A DNA stretch of 64,000 nucleotides from Brachypodius melanocephalos. Lineage: Eukaryota; Chordata; Aves; Passeriformes; Pycnonotidae. The translations under genes and the position numbers were made by a program. Under the pieces are notes generated by a model that saw nothing but the letters and a program-made list of their open reading frames with translations, was not told the origin of the DNA and searched no databases. The stretch covers positions 18,180,777 through 18,244,776 of the forward strand of contig VZSR01003807.1 of assembly GCA_013398615.1 (NCBI GenBank), written 5' to 3'. Position 1 is the stretch's first letter; each line of letters begins with the position of its first letter. Below are positions 42,501 to 50,796 of this stretch, piece by piece.

Positions 42501-43894
42501 GCTTTGTTTGCTGGAGGACTTACTGGAGTGTGACTCCAGTCAGTGTGACTCCTATTTGTGACTCCTACAATTCTCTGCCTAAACTTTCAGGAAAAGGTTC
42601 CCAAGAAAGTATTTCATGCATTGGATTTATAAAAAACCTAAATTGTGTGGAATATTAACAGTTTACACCTCCAATATGTAGATTTTGGGTTTTGTAAAGG
42701 CAGGCATTTGAAAACTGGTGCATCTGAAAGAACAAATATGTTTTAGGATACTTAAATGTCTCACTTTACTCTTCCAAGTACCTCTTGAAGGTATAATTTA
42801 CTTTCCTTTCCTTTATAGCCATGCAATTCTCCCCATTTTTTTTCTCATGACTCACTTTTAACTGATGACTTTAGGAAAAACATGTCTGCTATTTAATCTT
42901 CCTTTTTTTTCACCATTTCCAGTATTTCCCTCATATTTTATGCAATCCTTGCACAATGCAGCCTCAAATACGAAATTGTATTATGTGAAATTGTTCTGAT
43001 GACATAGATGTGAAAAGTATAGTATTTTGACTCTCTTTTTCATTGGGCTGATTTCAAAATCAAGTTGCAAGCCTTTCTAAAATCAGTATCTGTAGTTTTC
43101 TCTAAATTTCAATTTACAAATGCAAGAGCTTGTGCAAACGTATACACATATTTAATGTTTGTTTCTACTGTGGTCACAAACAGAAGACACAAAAAATATT
43201 TTAAAAACTTAACAAAAAGCCTACACTTTACTTATTTTACAAGTCAGCTGCATAGCTCTTAAAGCCTCAGGGAAGACGTAAAGAGCTGACACGATATTTG
43301 AGACGTGGGACTGACAATACTGTACAAAACGTTTAATTAGGCTTTTCCCGTGCCTTGCTTCCTGAGCGTTTTTTGCCAATGACCCGCCTATAGGTTCTGT
43401 TTTGTTAATGACAACTGTAAAGCTACATAAGTAAGTAAAAAGGAAGTGTGGCTGCTTTGGCCACAAACACATTTGTTTTAAGACAGTATCTAAAAGAAAG
43501 TATCGAAGCAATGTCTTCACTATGCAAAAGAACTGTCAGGTTAATGAAGTACAACGAAAACTGCCAGGAAAAAAAATATTGCTTCATAAGTACCAGAACT
43601 TTAGAAATGTGCCAGCGAAGGTAGTGCAGTTTCGATCACACATTCATGCAGTAAAACATTAACTACCAATTACTAAGCTACCCTGAATGATTATACTGAT
43701 ACAATGAAACTTTAAAAAAAATCCCGCAAATCTGAGAATTGTTAAACTAGCAGCCCTGAAGAGCAGCCCCTACTTACAACACAGACGACTTTGTATTTCA
43801 AGACAGTTTTTTTCTTCACATACTCTTCTGGTTTTAAAGAGACCTCCTCCGAATATCCTCTGTAATCCTTGGTTATACCATCCTCAAGCTCCAT
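9378..43894 (-). CDS. ENPP3: Ectonucleotide pyrophosphatase/phosphodiesterase family member 3, complete, 25 coding exons
   Basis: ENPP3 is a type II membrane ectoenzyme that cleaves phosphodiester and pyrophosphate bonds of extracellular nucleotides and nucleotide sugars (family knowledge). I joined 25 exons by GT-AG junctions; they sum to 2,652 bases and 883 residues, against about 875 in mammals. Domains in order: cytoplasmic tail 1-35; membrane anchor about 36-56; two somatomedin-B domains (66-98 and about 107-143), each with eight Cys; catalytic phosphodiesterase about 160-540; nuclease-like domain about 600-883 with an EF-hand-like DYNYDG loop. The catalytic set is intact: D177 in FSMDGF, nucleophile T215 in PTKTFPNHY, D335 and H339 in EEPDSSGH, D382 and H383 in ADHG, H492 in GNHGY. 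About a dozen N-glycosylation sequons are present. The ATG at 43,894 is the only in-frame start after an upstream TAA. ENPP3 is preferred to ENPP1 because of exon-by-exon similarity, the ending FETESI and the MED23 neighbour. Confidence 0.96.
11024..11180 (-). CDS. ENPP3: ENPP3 coding exon 24
   Basis: This exon encodes VNDTKIPVPTHYFVVLTSCK and LSFIIPHRPDNTESCA of the nuclease-like domain. The donor is GTAAGT. Confidence 0.96.
12707..12839 (-). CDS. ENPP3: ENPP3 coding exon 23 (calcium loop)
   Basis: This exon encodes IWDYFHDVLLQKYARERNG and the EF-hand-like loop FDYNYDGYFDSPDEI, which binds calcium in family structures. Confidence 0.95.
13594..13671 (-). CDS. ENPP3: ENPP3 coding exon 22
   Basis: This exon encodes YNSSDLEQYDALLTSNIVPM. 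Its phase matches exons 21 and 23. Confidence 0.93.
14186..14321 (-). CDS. ENPP3: ENPP3 coding exon 21
   Basis: This exon encodes TSPLPPTISDCLRPDVRIP and THSFLYPP of the nuclease-like domain. The acceptor is TTTTCACAG and the donor GTGAGC. Confidence 0.94.
16201..16248. repeat. Two-tier perfect inverted repeat (hairpin)
   Basis: The outer arms AGTTTGTGCA and TGCACAAACT (10 bp) enclose the inner arms GTGGGAAACT and AGTTTCCCAC (10 bp, one-base loop). The tiers are separated by CT on one side and ACTGT on the other. It lies in the ENPP3 intron between exons 20 and 21, just upstream of a CR1. Confidence 0.85.
16333..16665 (+). mobile_element. CR1 LINE 3' fragment, plus orientation
   Basis: It carries the CR1 3' signature (aggaagaaattctttatgtg, aacactggaacaggttgcc) and the terminal part ending near tctatgatcc. 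It lies in the ENPP3 intron between exons 20 and 21, antisense to the gene, with no intact reading frame. Confidence 0.82.
17762..17916 (-). CDS. ENPP3: ENPP3 coding exon 20
   Basis: This exon encodes YGRPKVLQKEKVYCLLFHH and YVSGYSYDIWMPLW, the start of the nuclease-like domain. The donor is GTAAGT. Confidence 0.95.
18693..18747 (-). CDS. ENPP3: ENPP3 coding exon 19
   Basis: A 55-base exon encoding ISDKTDELNKRLNLTTEE, the inter-domain linker. The LNLT sequon matches the mammalian protein. Confidence 0.92.
18860..19029 (-). CDS. ENPP3: ENPP3 coding exon 18
   Basis: This exon encodes NNGTHGSLNHLLKKPFY through SHAKEVSSPSSC and GCKCEQ, the lasso/linker region after the catalytic domain. Confidence 0.95.
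19779..19866 (-). CDS. ENPP3: ENPP3 coding exon 17
   Basis: This exon encodes AIFLAYGPSFKEKTEV and FENIEVYNLMC, which closes the catalytic domain. Confidence 0.95.
21306..21372 (-). CDS. ENPP3: ENPP3 coding exon 16 (last zinc ligand)
   Basis: This exon encodes SCDGGNHGYNNEFKSME. H492 in GNHGY is the last conserved zinc ligand of the catalytic site. Confidence 0.95.
22288..22415 (-). CDS. ENPP3: ENPP3 coding exon 15
   Basis: This exon encodes CRRSPQHFKPYLTPDLPKR and the strand containing IRIDKVHLLVDRQWLA. Confidence 0.95.
25043..25074 (-). CDS. ENPP3: ENPP3 coding exon 14 (32-base exon)
   Basis: A very short exon encoding DSEGIVKNLT. It is supported by its phase with both neighbours and by the matching mammalian segment before CRKP. 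It has a strong GTGAGT donor and a TTTTTAACAG acceptor. Confidence 0.9.
26480..26608 (-). CDS. ENPP3: ENPP3 coding exon 13
   Basis: This exon encodes MERTYCTQMEYMTDYF through ENVPQDYFT, strongly ENPP3-like. The acceptor is CCCTTTAG and the donor GTAAGT. Confidence 0.95.
26748..26856 (-). CDS. ENPP3: ENPP3 coding exon 12 (zinc ligands)
   Basis: This exon encodes VIKALQAADQALGMLM and ends in LIVLADHG, which carries zinc ligands D382 and H383. Confidence 0.95.
27312..27384 (-). CDS. ENPP3: ENPP3 coding exon 11 (zinc ligands)
   Basis: This exon encodes YTLYIEEPDSSGHSYGPVSA. D335 and H339 are the conserved zinc ligands. The donor is GTAAGT. Confidence 0.96.
28257..28322 (-). CDS. ENPP3: ENPP3 coding exon 10
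   Basis: A 66-base exon encoding SVPYEERISGILKWLD, a helical segment of the catalytic domain. Both splice sites keep the phase with exons 9 and 11. Confidence 0.93.
29694..29803 (-). CDS. ENPP3: ENPP3 coding exon 9
   Basis: This exon encodes VWLTAMYQNLTAG then FFWPGSDV, including an NLT glycosylation sequon. It ends within the codon of YNG. Confidence 0.95.
30040..30350 (+). mobile_element. Degenerate CR1 LINE 3' fragment, plus orientation
   Basis: Weak but ordered CR1 matches are visible (acattaggaaacattttatt, aacactggaacaggattcc, and a terminal ggtccattctaactgaaata). It lies in the ENPP3 intron between exons 8 and 9, antisense to the gene. Confidence 0.65.
30541..30615. repeat. Imperfect ACACA-rich tandem repeat
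   Basis: The unit aaacattactacacaga occurs twice, about 38 bases apart, inside acacaca-like DNA. A second short tandem array of attaataatattaatcat follows at about 30,710-30,745. Both are in an ENPP3 intron. Confidence 0.75.
31259..31378 (-). CDS. ENPP3: ENPP3 coding exon 8
   Basis: This exon encodes GLYPESHGIIDNNMYD and EWWKGQP, core NPP-domain motifs near the substrate pocket. The donor is GTAGGT. Confidence 0.96.
31950..32029 (-). CDS. ENPP3: ENPP3 coding exon 7 (catalytic threonine)
   Basis: This exon encodes TCGTHSKYMRAVYPTKTFPN and HYTIVT. T215 in PTKTFPN is the nucleophile and a zinc ligand in this family. The donor is GTAAGT. Confidence 0.96.
34562..34659 (-). CDS. ENPP3: ENPP3 coding exon 6 (first zinc ligand)
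   Basis: This exon begins the catalytic domain with LPPLILFSMDGFRAEYL. D177 in MDG is the conserved metal-binding aspartate of the alkaline-phosphatase superfamily fold. The donor is GTGAGT. Confidence 0.96.
35921..35981 (-). CDS. ENPP3: ENPP3 coding exon 5 (linker to catalytic domain)
   Basis: This exon encodes the linker GETPWVEEPC through QCPVG, which joins the second somatomedin-B domain to the phosphodiesterase domain. The donor is GTAGGA. Confidence 0.92.
37036..37161 (-). CDS. ENPP3: ENPP3 coding exon 4 (somatomedin-B domain 2)
   Basis: This is a second eight-Cys somatomedin-B-like domain with the motifs FRCGETR, CSCSDDC and NDCCVNY. The acceptor is TTTTCAG and the donor GTAAAT. Confidence 0.95.
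37473..37528. repeat. (CAAA)n/(CAA)n simple repeat
   Basis: An A-rich tract of caaa and caa units is followed by a run of C. It lies in the ENPP3 intron between exons 3 and 4. Confidence 0.9.
38085..38325 (+). mobile_element. CR1 LINE 3' fragment, plus orientation
   Basis: CR1 3' motifs are clear: cccagagaggttgtggaatc, attcaaaagccatctggaca, ttgagcaggg and an ending near gtgactttgtg. It lies in the ENPP3 intron between exons 3 and 4, antisense to the gene. Confidence 0.85.
38474..38590 (-). CDS. ENPP3: ENPP3 coding exon 3 (somatomedin-B domain 1)
   Basis: This exon encodes an eight-Cys somatomedin-B-like domain starting at SCRHKC and ending at EDTCVEP. The human domain has RGD in the segment before the CC pair; here the same place reads RQD. 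The donor is GTAAGT. Confidence 0.94.
39321..39372 (+). mobile_element. Short CR1-like fragment
   Basis: About 50 bases match the CR1 segment ggaatctcctttcctggaaa followed by cattcaaaagccctctggac. It sits at the right end of a GC-rich block in ENPP3 intron 2 and suggests that part of that block is retroelement-derived. Confidence 0.5.
40634..40706 (-). CDS. ENPP3: ENPP3 coding exon 2 (transmembrane anchor)
   Basis: This exon encodes the hydrophobic anchor VLVCALVVVSLGLGLGL followed by a basic KRG. The Leu/Gly zipper-like pattern is typical of ENPP3. It ends in phase 1 with donor GTATGT. Confidence 0.93.
43778..43894 (-). CDS. ENPP3: ENPP3 coding exon 1 (residues 1-39)
   Basis: This exon encodes the start Met, the cytoplasmic tail and the first residues of the membrane anchor (KYKVVCV). 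The donor is GTAAGT. An in-frame TAA lies about 70 bases upstream of the ATG with no other in-frame ATG between. The tail is roughly 12-14 residues longer than I recall for mammals and is rich in acidic residues and Tyr. Confidence 0.9.
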
Positions 43895-44010
43895 TCTGTC
43901 GAGATCAGCCTCTCTTCTGCGTCTTCTGCCTTCCTCAGCCTCCCCAGCTGTGTTAGCTGCGAGTTAGATGCTACTCCTCCTTCAAGAGTCCTAGTACTTT
44001 GCTCATAGAG

Positions 44011-44037
44011 CTTTTTATGAGATCTGAGCATTTGCAT
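44011..44037 (-). promoter_or_regulatory. ENPP3: Candidate ENPP3 core promoter: octamer plus TATA-like box
   Basis: On the minus strand ATGCAAAT (44,037-44,030), the POU/octamer consensus, is followed about 10 bases later by CATAAAAAG (44,019-44,011). Initiation about 30 bases downstream would fall near 43,985, giving a 5' UTR of about 90 bases with no spliced leader. The motifs are seen; promoter activity is inferred. Confidence 0.45.
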
Positions 44038-45294
44038 CCGCATTAGGCTTGCAAGAAGCCAAACCAAGCAGGAAAACTACTCTGAAAGGTCAAAGGCTGA
44101 AAAACATTATCTGTATTCGGGGAACCTGAGTGCTCAAGATAAGAACGGCATTAAGCAAACACTTAAGTGGACATTCGAATTAAAATGTTGCCAAGCAATA
44201 AAATGCAAAAATACTCAAGTACTCGACTATTTGTTAAAAGCTTGGCATCCAGAGAATTTATCCTCAAAGAAAGTGTTAAATATACGAAACCGATGTGAGA
44301 GGAGACGGTTTCTTATTTCTCTTCTGTGTCACGTCTATGTTTTCAGATCCGTTTCCTTATTTGGCATCAGAGGATTCCTCCTTGATAGTTTCAAACCATC
44401 TTTGTCTCAACTTTTTTCTGCTTCTTACATGGGGTTTTTTTTTAGTAGTTAAAACTGCTAATTAAAAACAAATTGTATACAGCCAAATCAAATTCAATTT
44501 TTTTAAAAAACCGGTTTTTTTAAGTACAATTTTAAAATTATTTTTCAATTTGGTGGTTACTGGAAGGATTGGCTGTTATGAAAATGTACCTTCATAGCCT
44601 ACTAGGACTATGAATGTAACTATTCAGATGCTGATCTGATTCTAAATTTGAGCATCACATGAGCTGCAACTTATAATAATTAAATTTATAATATTATAAT
44701 GATTTTTTAAAAAAATCCAAACCTTTATACTATACAAGCTAATATGAAGAAATTTGTACTAATTTGGGTTGCAGTGGAGTTAATCTCTTTATTCTATACA
44801 ACTTGTGTCATGCTCGAGTCCCACATTTTCTAGTAAATCCCCATTAATCATACACACACATCATCATCATCATCCTTTAATTTATAGACAGATATCACTC
44901 CCTTACTCTACCAGAGACCCCTGTAAAATGTCCATAAACTGCCCATTGAGTTCCCTTCTTCCAGGAATGGGGTTCCATCTCTTGTGGCGATTGCTCAGGA
45001 CAGGAAGTGTGTTGCATGGAGCTACTGGTTACCAAAACCTATTCAGGTTGGGTCAAACTAGTAGGGATTCTTGTTAGGCTTGCCCTCTATTCAGGTTGCT
45101 TCTGCTATAGTGCTTCCCATATAACAACACACAACTCAAGCAATGAATTACAACACCTGTATCCATTTCAATTTCCACACCTGGGCCCTTGGAGGAGGTT
45201 ATAAGGTTCCTTATTAACTCCTCCTCTTACCATGCTGGTATGGACTTACTTTAAGGTTGCAGGCTTTCCCTTGTTTGGAAAACTGCTCTGCCGA

Positions 45295-45893
45295 AGATCA
45301 CCTTAGGGTGTTGGCCAACAGCAGCTGGACATGAGCCAGTGTGTGCCCAGGTGGCCAAGAAGACCAACAGCATCCTGGCCTGGATCAGCAATCCTGTGGC
45401 AAGCAGGGCAGTGATCATCACCCTGTACTCAGCACTGGTGAGGCCACACCTTGAGTGCCATGTCTAGTTTTGGACCCCTCACTACAAGACAGCCATCAAG
45501 GTGTTGGAGCACATCCAGAGAAGGGCAACGGAGCTGGGGAGCGGTCTGGAGCACAAGTCCTATGAGAAATGGCTGAGGGAGCTGAAGGTGTTTAATCTGG
45601 AGAAAAGGAGGCTTAGGAAAGAACTTTATCATCCTCTGCAGCTACTGAAAGAAGGTTGTAGCCAGGTGGGCCTCTTCTTCCAGGTAACAAGTAACAGGAC
45701 AAGAGGAAAAGGCCTCAAGTTGCTCTTAGGAAAACTTCCTTCCTCAAAACTATTGTCGAGCGTTGAGGCATGGCTAAGTCACCACCCTTGCAGGTATTTA
45801 AAAGACATGTAGATGTGGTGCTTAGGGGACATGATTTAGTGGTGGACTCAGCAGCCTCTTCCAACCTAAATGATTCTATGGTTCTATTATTCA
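45295..45893 (+). mobile_element. CR1 LINE fragment (~600 bases), plus orientation
   Basis: This is one of the two longest CR1 copies in the window. It reads from the end of the reverse-transcriptase reading frame (gcatcctggcctggatcag, tcagcactggtgaggccaca) through the 3' region and ends at tgattctatggttctat. Frame-breaking changes are present. It lies between the two genes. Confidence 0.9.
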
Positions 45894-45899
45894 GGGGTG

Positions 45900-46290
45900 T
45901 AACTGCTCCACTATGGACATATCCACAGACACTTTGGGGTATACCTGCCCCAGCCTGGTGTTATTCAGAGCTCACAGCCTCTTCAGTCTGAGTTCAGGCT
46001 ATAGTTACAACATGCCTAGAGCAGCACAGGATCAGCAGCAATGTCTGCCCATCTGTCAGCCCAGGCACGTGGCCAGTGCTGTTCTCAAAATGTTCCCAGG
46101 CACAGCAAAGTGGGATGATAAGCACTACAGCACATGGCAACCATGAACAATCCCTCTATTCTAATACAAAGCAAAGCAAGCAGGTCCTCCAGTGAGCAGC
46201 AGCCTGCTAATAAATAGCTCAAATAGCTGTAACAGCTGTAAATCCAGTGGAGTGCATTCCTATCAAATCTGCCATTATCTTCAACACCTC
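45900..46290 (-). mobile_element. Probable ERV untranslated leader remnant
   Basis: DNA on the inner side of the primer-binding site (cattatcttcaacacctctg on the plus strand) resembles the start of avian ERVL interior sequence. No gag, pol or env coding is visible. The inner limit is arbitrary because a CR1 ends at 45,893. Confidence 0.4.
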
Positions 46291-46292
46291 TG

Positions 46293-46310
46293 GCCCCACA
46301 TTGGGTGCCA
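46293..46310 (-). other. Retroviral primer-binding site, tRNA-Lys-like
   Basis: The minus strand reads TGGCACCCAATGTGGGGC immediately after the LTR. This differs from the tRNA-Lys (1,2)-type site TGGCGCCCAACGTGGGGC at two positions, both explained by CpG decay. Its place next to the LTR confirms the orientation of the element. Confidence 0.72.
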
Positions 46311-46312
46311 AA

Positions 46313-46790
46313 AAACACACTTGTGGGTTAATATGAGGCAGGCAGCTCAGTCCCATGCAGCCACTCACCCGTCCCCTGCTGTGGGAAGCAGGGAAGAACA
46401 GGAAGGGTAAAAATGAGAAAACTTGTGAGTTGAGATAAAGACAGTTTGATACATAACACAAAGCCACTCACACAAACAAAGCAAAATCACTTCATGGCTA
46501 CCTCACATCAGTAGGCAGGTGTTCAGCCACTTCCAGGGAGGCAGAGTTCCACCACATGTCATGATTACTGGGGAAGGCAAACACCATTACTCTGACCATT
46601 CCCTATACCTTCCTTTTTTCCCCCAAAGTTTAATTGCTGAGCACAGCATCATATGGTGTGGGGTATCCATTTGGCCAGCTGGAGTCTGACGTCCTAGCTG
46701 TGCCCCTTTCCAGCCTCTTGTGCACCCCAAGCTACTTAGAAAAAAATGTTCTTAGTCTAAGCACTGCTCAGCAACAGCTAAAATGAACAG
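46313..46790 (-). mobile_element. Avian ERVL-type LTR, degenerate and 5'-truncated
   Basis: The order of blocks follows the common avian ERVL LTR read on the minus strand: a U3 piece around 46,680-46,790 (containing agctattgctgagcag-like DNA), a decayed TATA position near 46,630, and an R/U5 with an AAACTGTCTTTATCTCAAC segment near 46,430-46,450. The outer U3 end beyond about 46,790 is not recognisable. No intact retroviral gene follows. Confidence 0.78.
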
Positions 46791-49700
46791 GATGTGCTCT
46801 CACATACCTGATTTCACTACTTTTAATCATTGCTCTAACTTGACGTACTTTACTGTCCACATGATTAATTGTGACATTCTGGAACATTTCCCACCAATAA
46901 AATTCGATTATAAAACTTAACATAAATATTGACCTGTGGGAAATAGATTTGTAGAGAATTCTCAAAGCCTAACAGAAGGCTCACGTAGTATGTATCTGTA
47001 TGCAAACTTTGAAATAAGAAATGCTGACTTAGAAATGCCATGGAATAGAACAGACATTGTTGGGAGAGAAATGGAACTAGAAACAAGTTTCAAATGATGA
47101 CCTTCCAAATAAGACTAGATACTTTAGAAAAATAGAACTATAAAAGATGCATTGTAGTTAGACCCACATGGGATAATTTTAAATGATTGGCTTTAAGGCA
47201 CTAATGGCATTGTGTAACAAAAGCTGATAAACCAAAAAACACTTACAATGTATTGTAATTAAAAAATAGTTGGCTTCTAATTGTGATGGTGTGAATTATA
47301 ACATCTATATTGTCTCAACCTTCACAAGACACAAAAAATAAAAGTTTTTAAAACGCCTCTCCGTTGCCCCATCTCTGAGTCAAAAAAGGGTATAATCCAA
47401 CATTGACCAAGAACCCAAACTTTTCTGTTGTGAGATCAAGGGCCTCATATGTTAAAAACACTTATTTTCATCCCTACCAAAAGAAAACTCACATTAAAAA
47501 TCCATATTATCAATACATGATTAAAAAAAAAACGAAGAAGGACATAATTATCCTTTCTGCTCTCAATTACTAAATCATAACTTGGAGTGACTGTTTTGCA
47601 TACAGACTGACACTACACAAATGCAGGGTGAAGGTATTAAAAAACACATTCCCCCATATTTACACTGCAGTAATCAGATCATCTGACACTTTCAGGGAGA
47701 AGAAGATGTTTTCAAAAACATAGGCAGGACATCTGCCATATACATATTAAAAGCATATCAGGAAAATAGGGAGAGTAATTTCTGAACAGCACTGTGTTGT
47801 AGACTTTCAATTTTCACTACTAAGAAGCCACAAGTCCTCTAAGGCCATGAAGAACTAGACAGACCCTACAGACCATGAATTCTAAGATGCCATTGTACTC
47901 ATTTGTTGTCTATCTTCTAAAATGAATGGCACTCAGGAATTAAATGCTTCAAAGTTTAACCATTTTTCTCATAAACGTTTCTTGTCACCCACAATCATTA
48001 AAATGGTCATTTTGATGAAGGTGTTTTTGCTAGAGTAATACGATATTTACAAGCGCTTTGAAAAGCACGTTGCTTTTTTTTTGTGTCTGGGTGAAGAGGG
48101 TCATTTCATCCTCACTCAAATGCTGCTTTTTTGCTTTGTTTGGGGAGGTGTGTGGCTCTGTTACTCAGTACAGAGTCTCACTGTGCCTGGGCAGACACAC
48201 CCGGGTGCAGTCGCTCCTGGGTTAACAGCAGCACAGTTTCTCCTCCTGGATACTTGGCTCCCTTAGGCAAAGCAGGATAACCTTTGCTTAGGCCTGACCT
48301 GTGCAGCACCCCTTGCTCCCAGCTCCATCCCAATAACGAGATTCTCTGCCAAAGTATGACTGAGATAAGTTAGTCAGGTCCTCAGGCGTGTTCTTTCCCA
48401 TACACACACCCCTCTCCTTTACAATTGTCTCTGATGGGAAATGTGATTTGTCCTAAGACAAGGATACCAAGTGAGAATGGTGCTAAGATAAGAACACCCA
48501 GTGAGCATTCCAGGAGGAACTGTCTGGATGTTCCCAATAATGATACATTTCAGAGACAGGGAGCTGCAATGATTTCGACTGACTTTGCCACACATCAGCC
48601 TGCAAAAGTGTTTAAAATACTGCTGGAAACTGGGCCAACTGGGCAAACTGGTCTCCCAGGCTGCAGGCAGATTCCAGGCAGATTCCCCTGTCCTGGAAGG
48701 AATGCCTGCAGGGTACATCCAGCCCAAAGATGAGGAACATTCACTTTTGGGCAGGTGAGTAAAAGCACCAAAATCCAGTTCTGTAAAGAGATAAAATCCT
48801 AAGGCAGCTCTACAGGTGCTTTGATGCTTTCCCATTGTGCATTCTGTAAGGGCAAAGATCTTACCTTGGCCTTGGTACATTTCTAGCTGGTTATAATACA
48901 AGCTGGTTAGAATATGTTTATGTTTTATAACACACCTATATTGTATACCACTTTGGCAATATTTAGGTACTGTATGAGCAATAAATCTATTCATAACCAT
49001 CTACATAATGTCTCATACCTCTTGTGCCTGACCAAGAGGCTCCTTTCTACTATTCTTCTATGCAAAGGTAGGATCCTAGGTAGTTCAGATTTGTTAAAAT
49101 GAGACCTGGTTAGACAAGATGTTAAGTCGGGACAGAAATCACCATTTGAACCTCTTTGGAGTTCAAGGCTATTACATGGCCGAGTGGTTCAATTTTAAAA
49201 TTCAAAACCTGCTATAGCATTTGGGACAAGTTGTGAACCAGGATCCTAACTAGAATTAGACCAAGTCTGTCTACTAAATATGACTAGCTAGATTTAGGCT
49301 TGCATGCTCAGTTCTGTTTAGAATGTATGTTGGCTAATGACTTAAAATCAAGGTAAGGCTGTATTAGACACAAAGAAGTGGACAGATTGTATGTTGGTAT
49401 GTGTTAGTGTTGGATAGGAATGGCTGTTAGCCCAGGAGTGTGACAAAGCAGTAAGGCAGAAAAAAAAGTAAGAACAGTAGACTGGTCCTCAAGATAATAA
49501 TAAGACATTATGATGAGTAGAACAACTTATTTGGGCTCAGTTTCCAGTCCTCTTATGGGACACTAAGAATGGATTAGGAGTACTGACACTGGGTGCTCAT
49601 AGGACATGCATGGGCATGTGAGATTGTTGTACAACACTCTTTAAATAAACATACAGTGAAGAGTATAAAGAACAATACTTACATAATAACTTAATATTAA

Positions 49701-50370
49701 GACAGAGGGTAACTCAATTCTAAGAGCAAGACAAGCAAGCACAAGCAGACCTTCAACTGCATCCCCTCTGGTTTCAATGATCATCTGTTACATGTTACAT
49801 GCAATGTAAGCATTATTTGTTTCCTAACCAGGTATTTACCATTGCTGAAAAGAAAGCACTGACCTCTAAGCATCCTGTGCCTGTTGGCTACAACACACAT
49901 CTCTACTAGGTGTGGAAGTACTGATGCCCCATGTATCACTGTCTCCTGTGGTACTTCTTAAACTTACTTATAACATTTCTCCTTATTTATGTTATGTATT
50001 CTTCAAGGCCTATATACACAAAAGCTGTTTACATTTAAAACAAGTAATTGTCTATCCAATTCCATGCGAGCGTTTCCCCCATGAGTACACTCTGCTATTT
50101 TCCGCTCAACTCCAAGCCTGAAAATATTAATTTTTCACTGCTCTGAGGCCTCTAGTTATCAGCTGAATAATCAATCAGACAGGGAGGTAATCAGCTTTAT
50201 TTTTCTGTTGAAGACATATATTTGTACCTGTTTACCAGCACTGGCTGGATGTTTGCAGCCAAACATCCACAGAGAGCTCAGAAAACACAGTGTTAGCATC
50301 AAACACACAAAATTTTAGAACTGTCTTGATTCGGCATTTGACATTTCTTTTTAGTATAAAAACCTCTGCG

Positions 50371-50372
50371 TG

Positions 50373-50422
<50 letters not shown>

Positions 50423-50424
50423 CA
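50371..50424. repeat. (TA)n microsatellite
   Basis: About 50 bases of TA dinucleotides are interrupted once by a G. The tract is immediately left of a CR1 fragment and is likely polymorphic in length. Confidence 0.95.
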
Positions 50425-50454
50425 CAAATGCTCTCTACCAGATAGAAGATTGTG

Positions 50455-50752
50455 GATAGGTGGAGGTCAGCCACATCTCCCAGGTAGCAAGTTATAGGAC
50501 AAAAGGAAATGGCCTCAAGTAGAACCAGAGGAAGTTTAGACTGGATACTGGGAAAAAAAATCTTCACTGAAAGGGTGGTTAGACACTGAAACAGACTGCT
50601 CCAGGGAAGTAGTGGAATCACCATCCCTGGAACTGTTCAAAAAATGTGTAGATGTAGTCCTTGGGGACATGGTTTGGTGATGGGTTTGGCAGTTGGATTC
50701 AATGTTCTTAGAGGTTTTTTCCCACCTTAATGATTCCATGATTCTAATACAA
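50455..50752 (+). mobile_element. CR1 LINE 3' fragment, plus orientation
   Basis: CR1 3' motifs are visible (acaaaaggaaatggcctcaa, tggttagacactgaaacag) with terminal ttaatgattccatgattct. It sits directly after a TA microsatellite and is followed by a second CR1. Confidence 0.85.
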
Positions 50753-50796
50753 TACTATTGTATTAATTTTTAAATGTAATACTATTGCATTTTACA

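Larger units (their letters stand above)
26609..43777 (-). other. ENPP3: ENPP3 introns between exons 13 and 1: no further genes
   Basis: Introns longer than 300 bases are 26,857-27,311, 27,385-28,256, 28,323-29,693, 29,804-31,258, 31,379-31,949, 32,030-34,561, 34,660-35,920, 35,982-37,035, 37,162-38,473, 38,591-40,633 and 40,707-43,777. They hold the CR1 pieces and simple repeats listed separately, a GC-rich block at 38,600-39,370 and a moderately GC-rich island at 32,150-32,700. The rest is unremarkable. Confidence 0.6.

Noticed and set aside
44863..44874. Short CAT repeat as a CRISPR or tandem array
   Set aside because: It is only about four trinucleotide units, an ordinary vertebrate microsatellite. 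No CRISPR-like spacing occurs anywhere in the window.
45295..46290. Retroviral gag or pol coding next to the ERVL LTR
   Set aside because: The inner side shows only a short leader-like stretch and then a CR1. No viral protein motif is readable.
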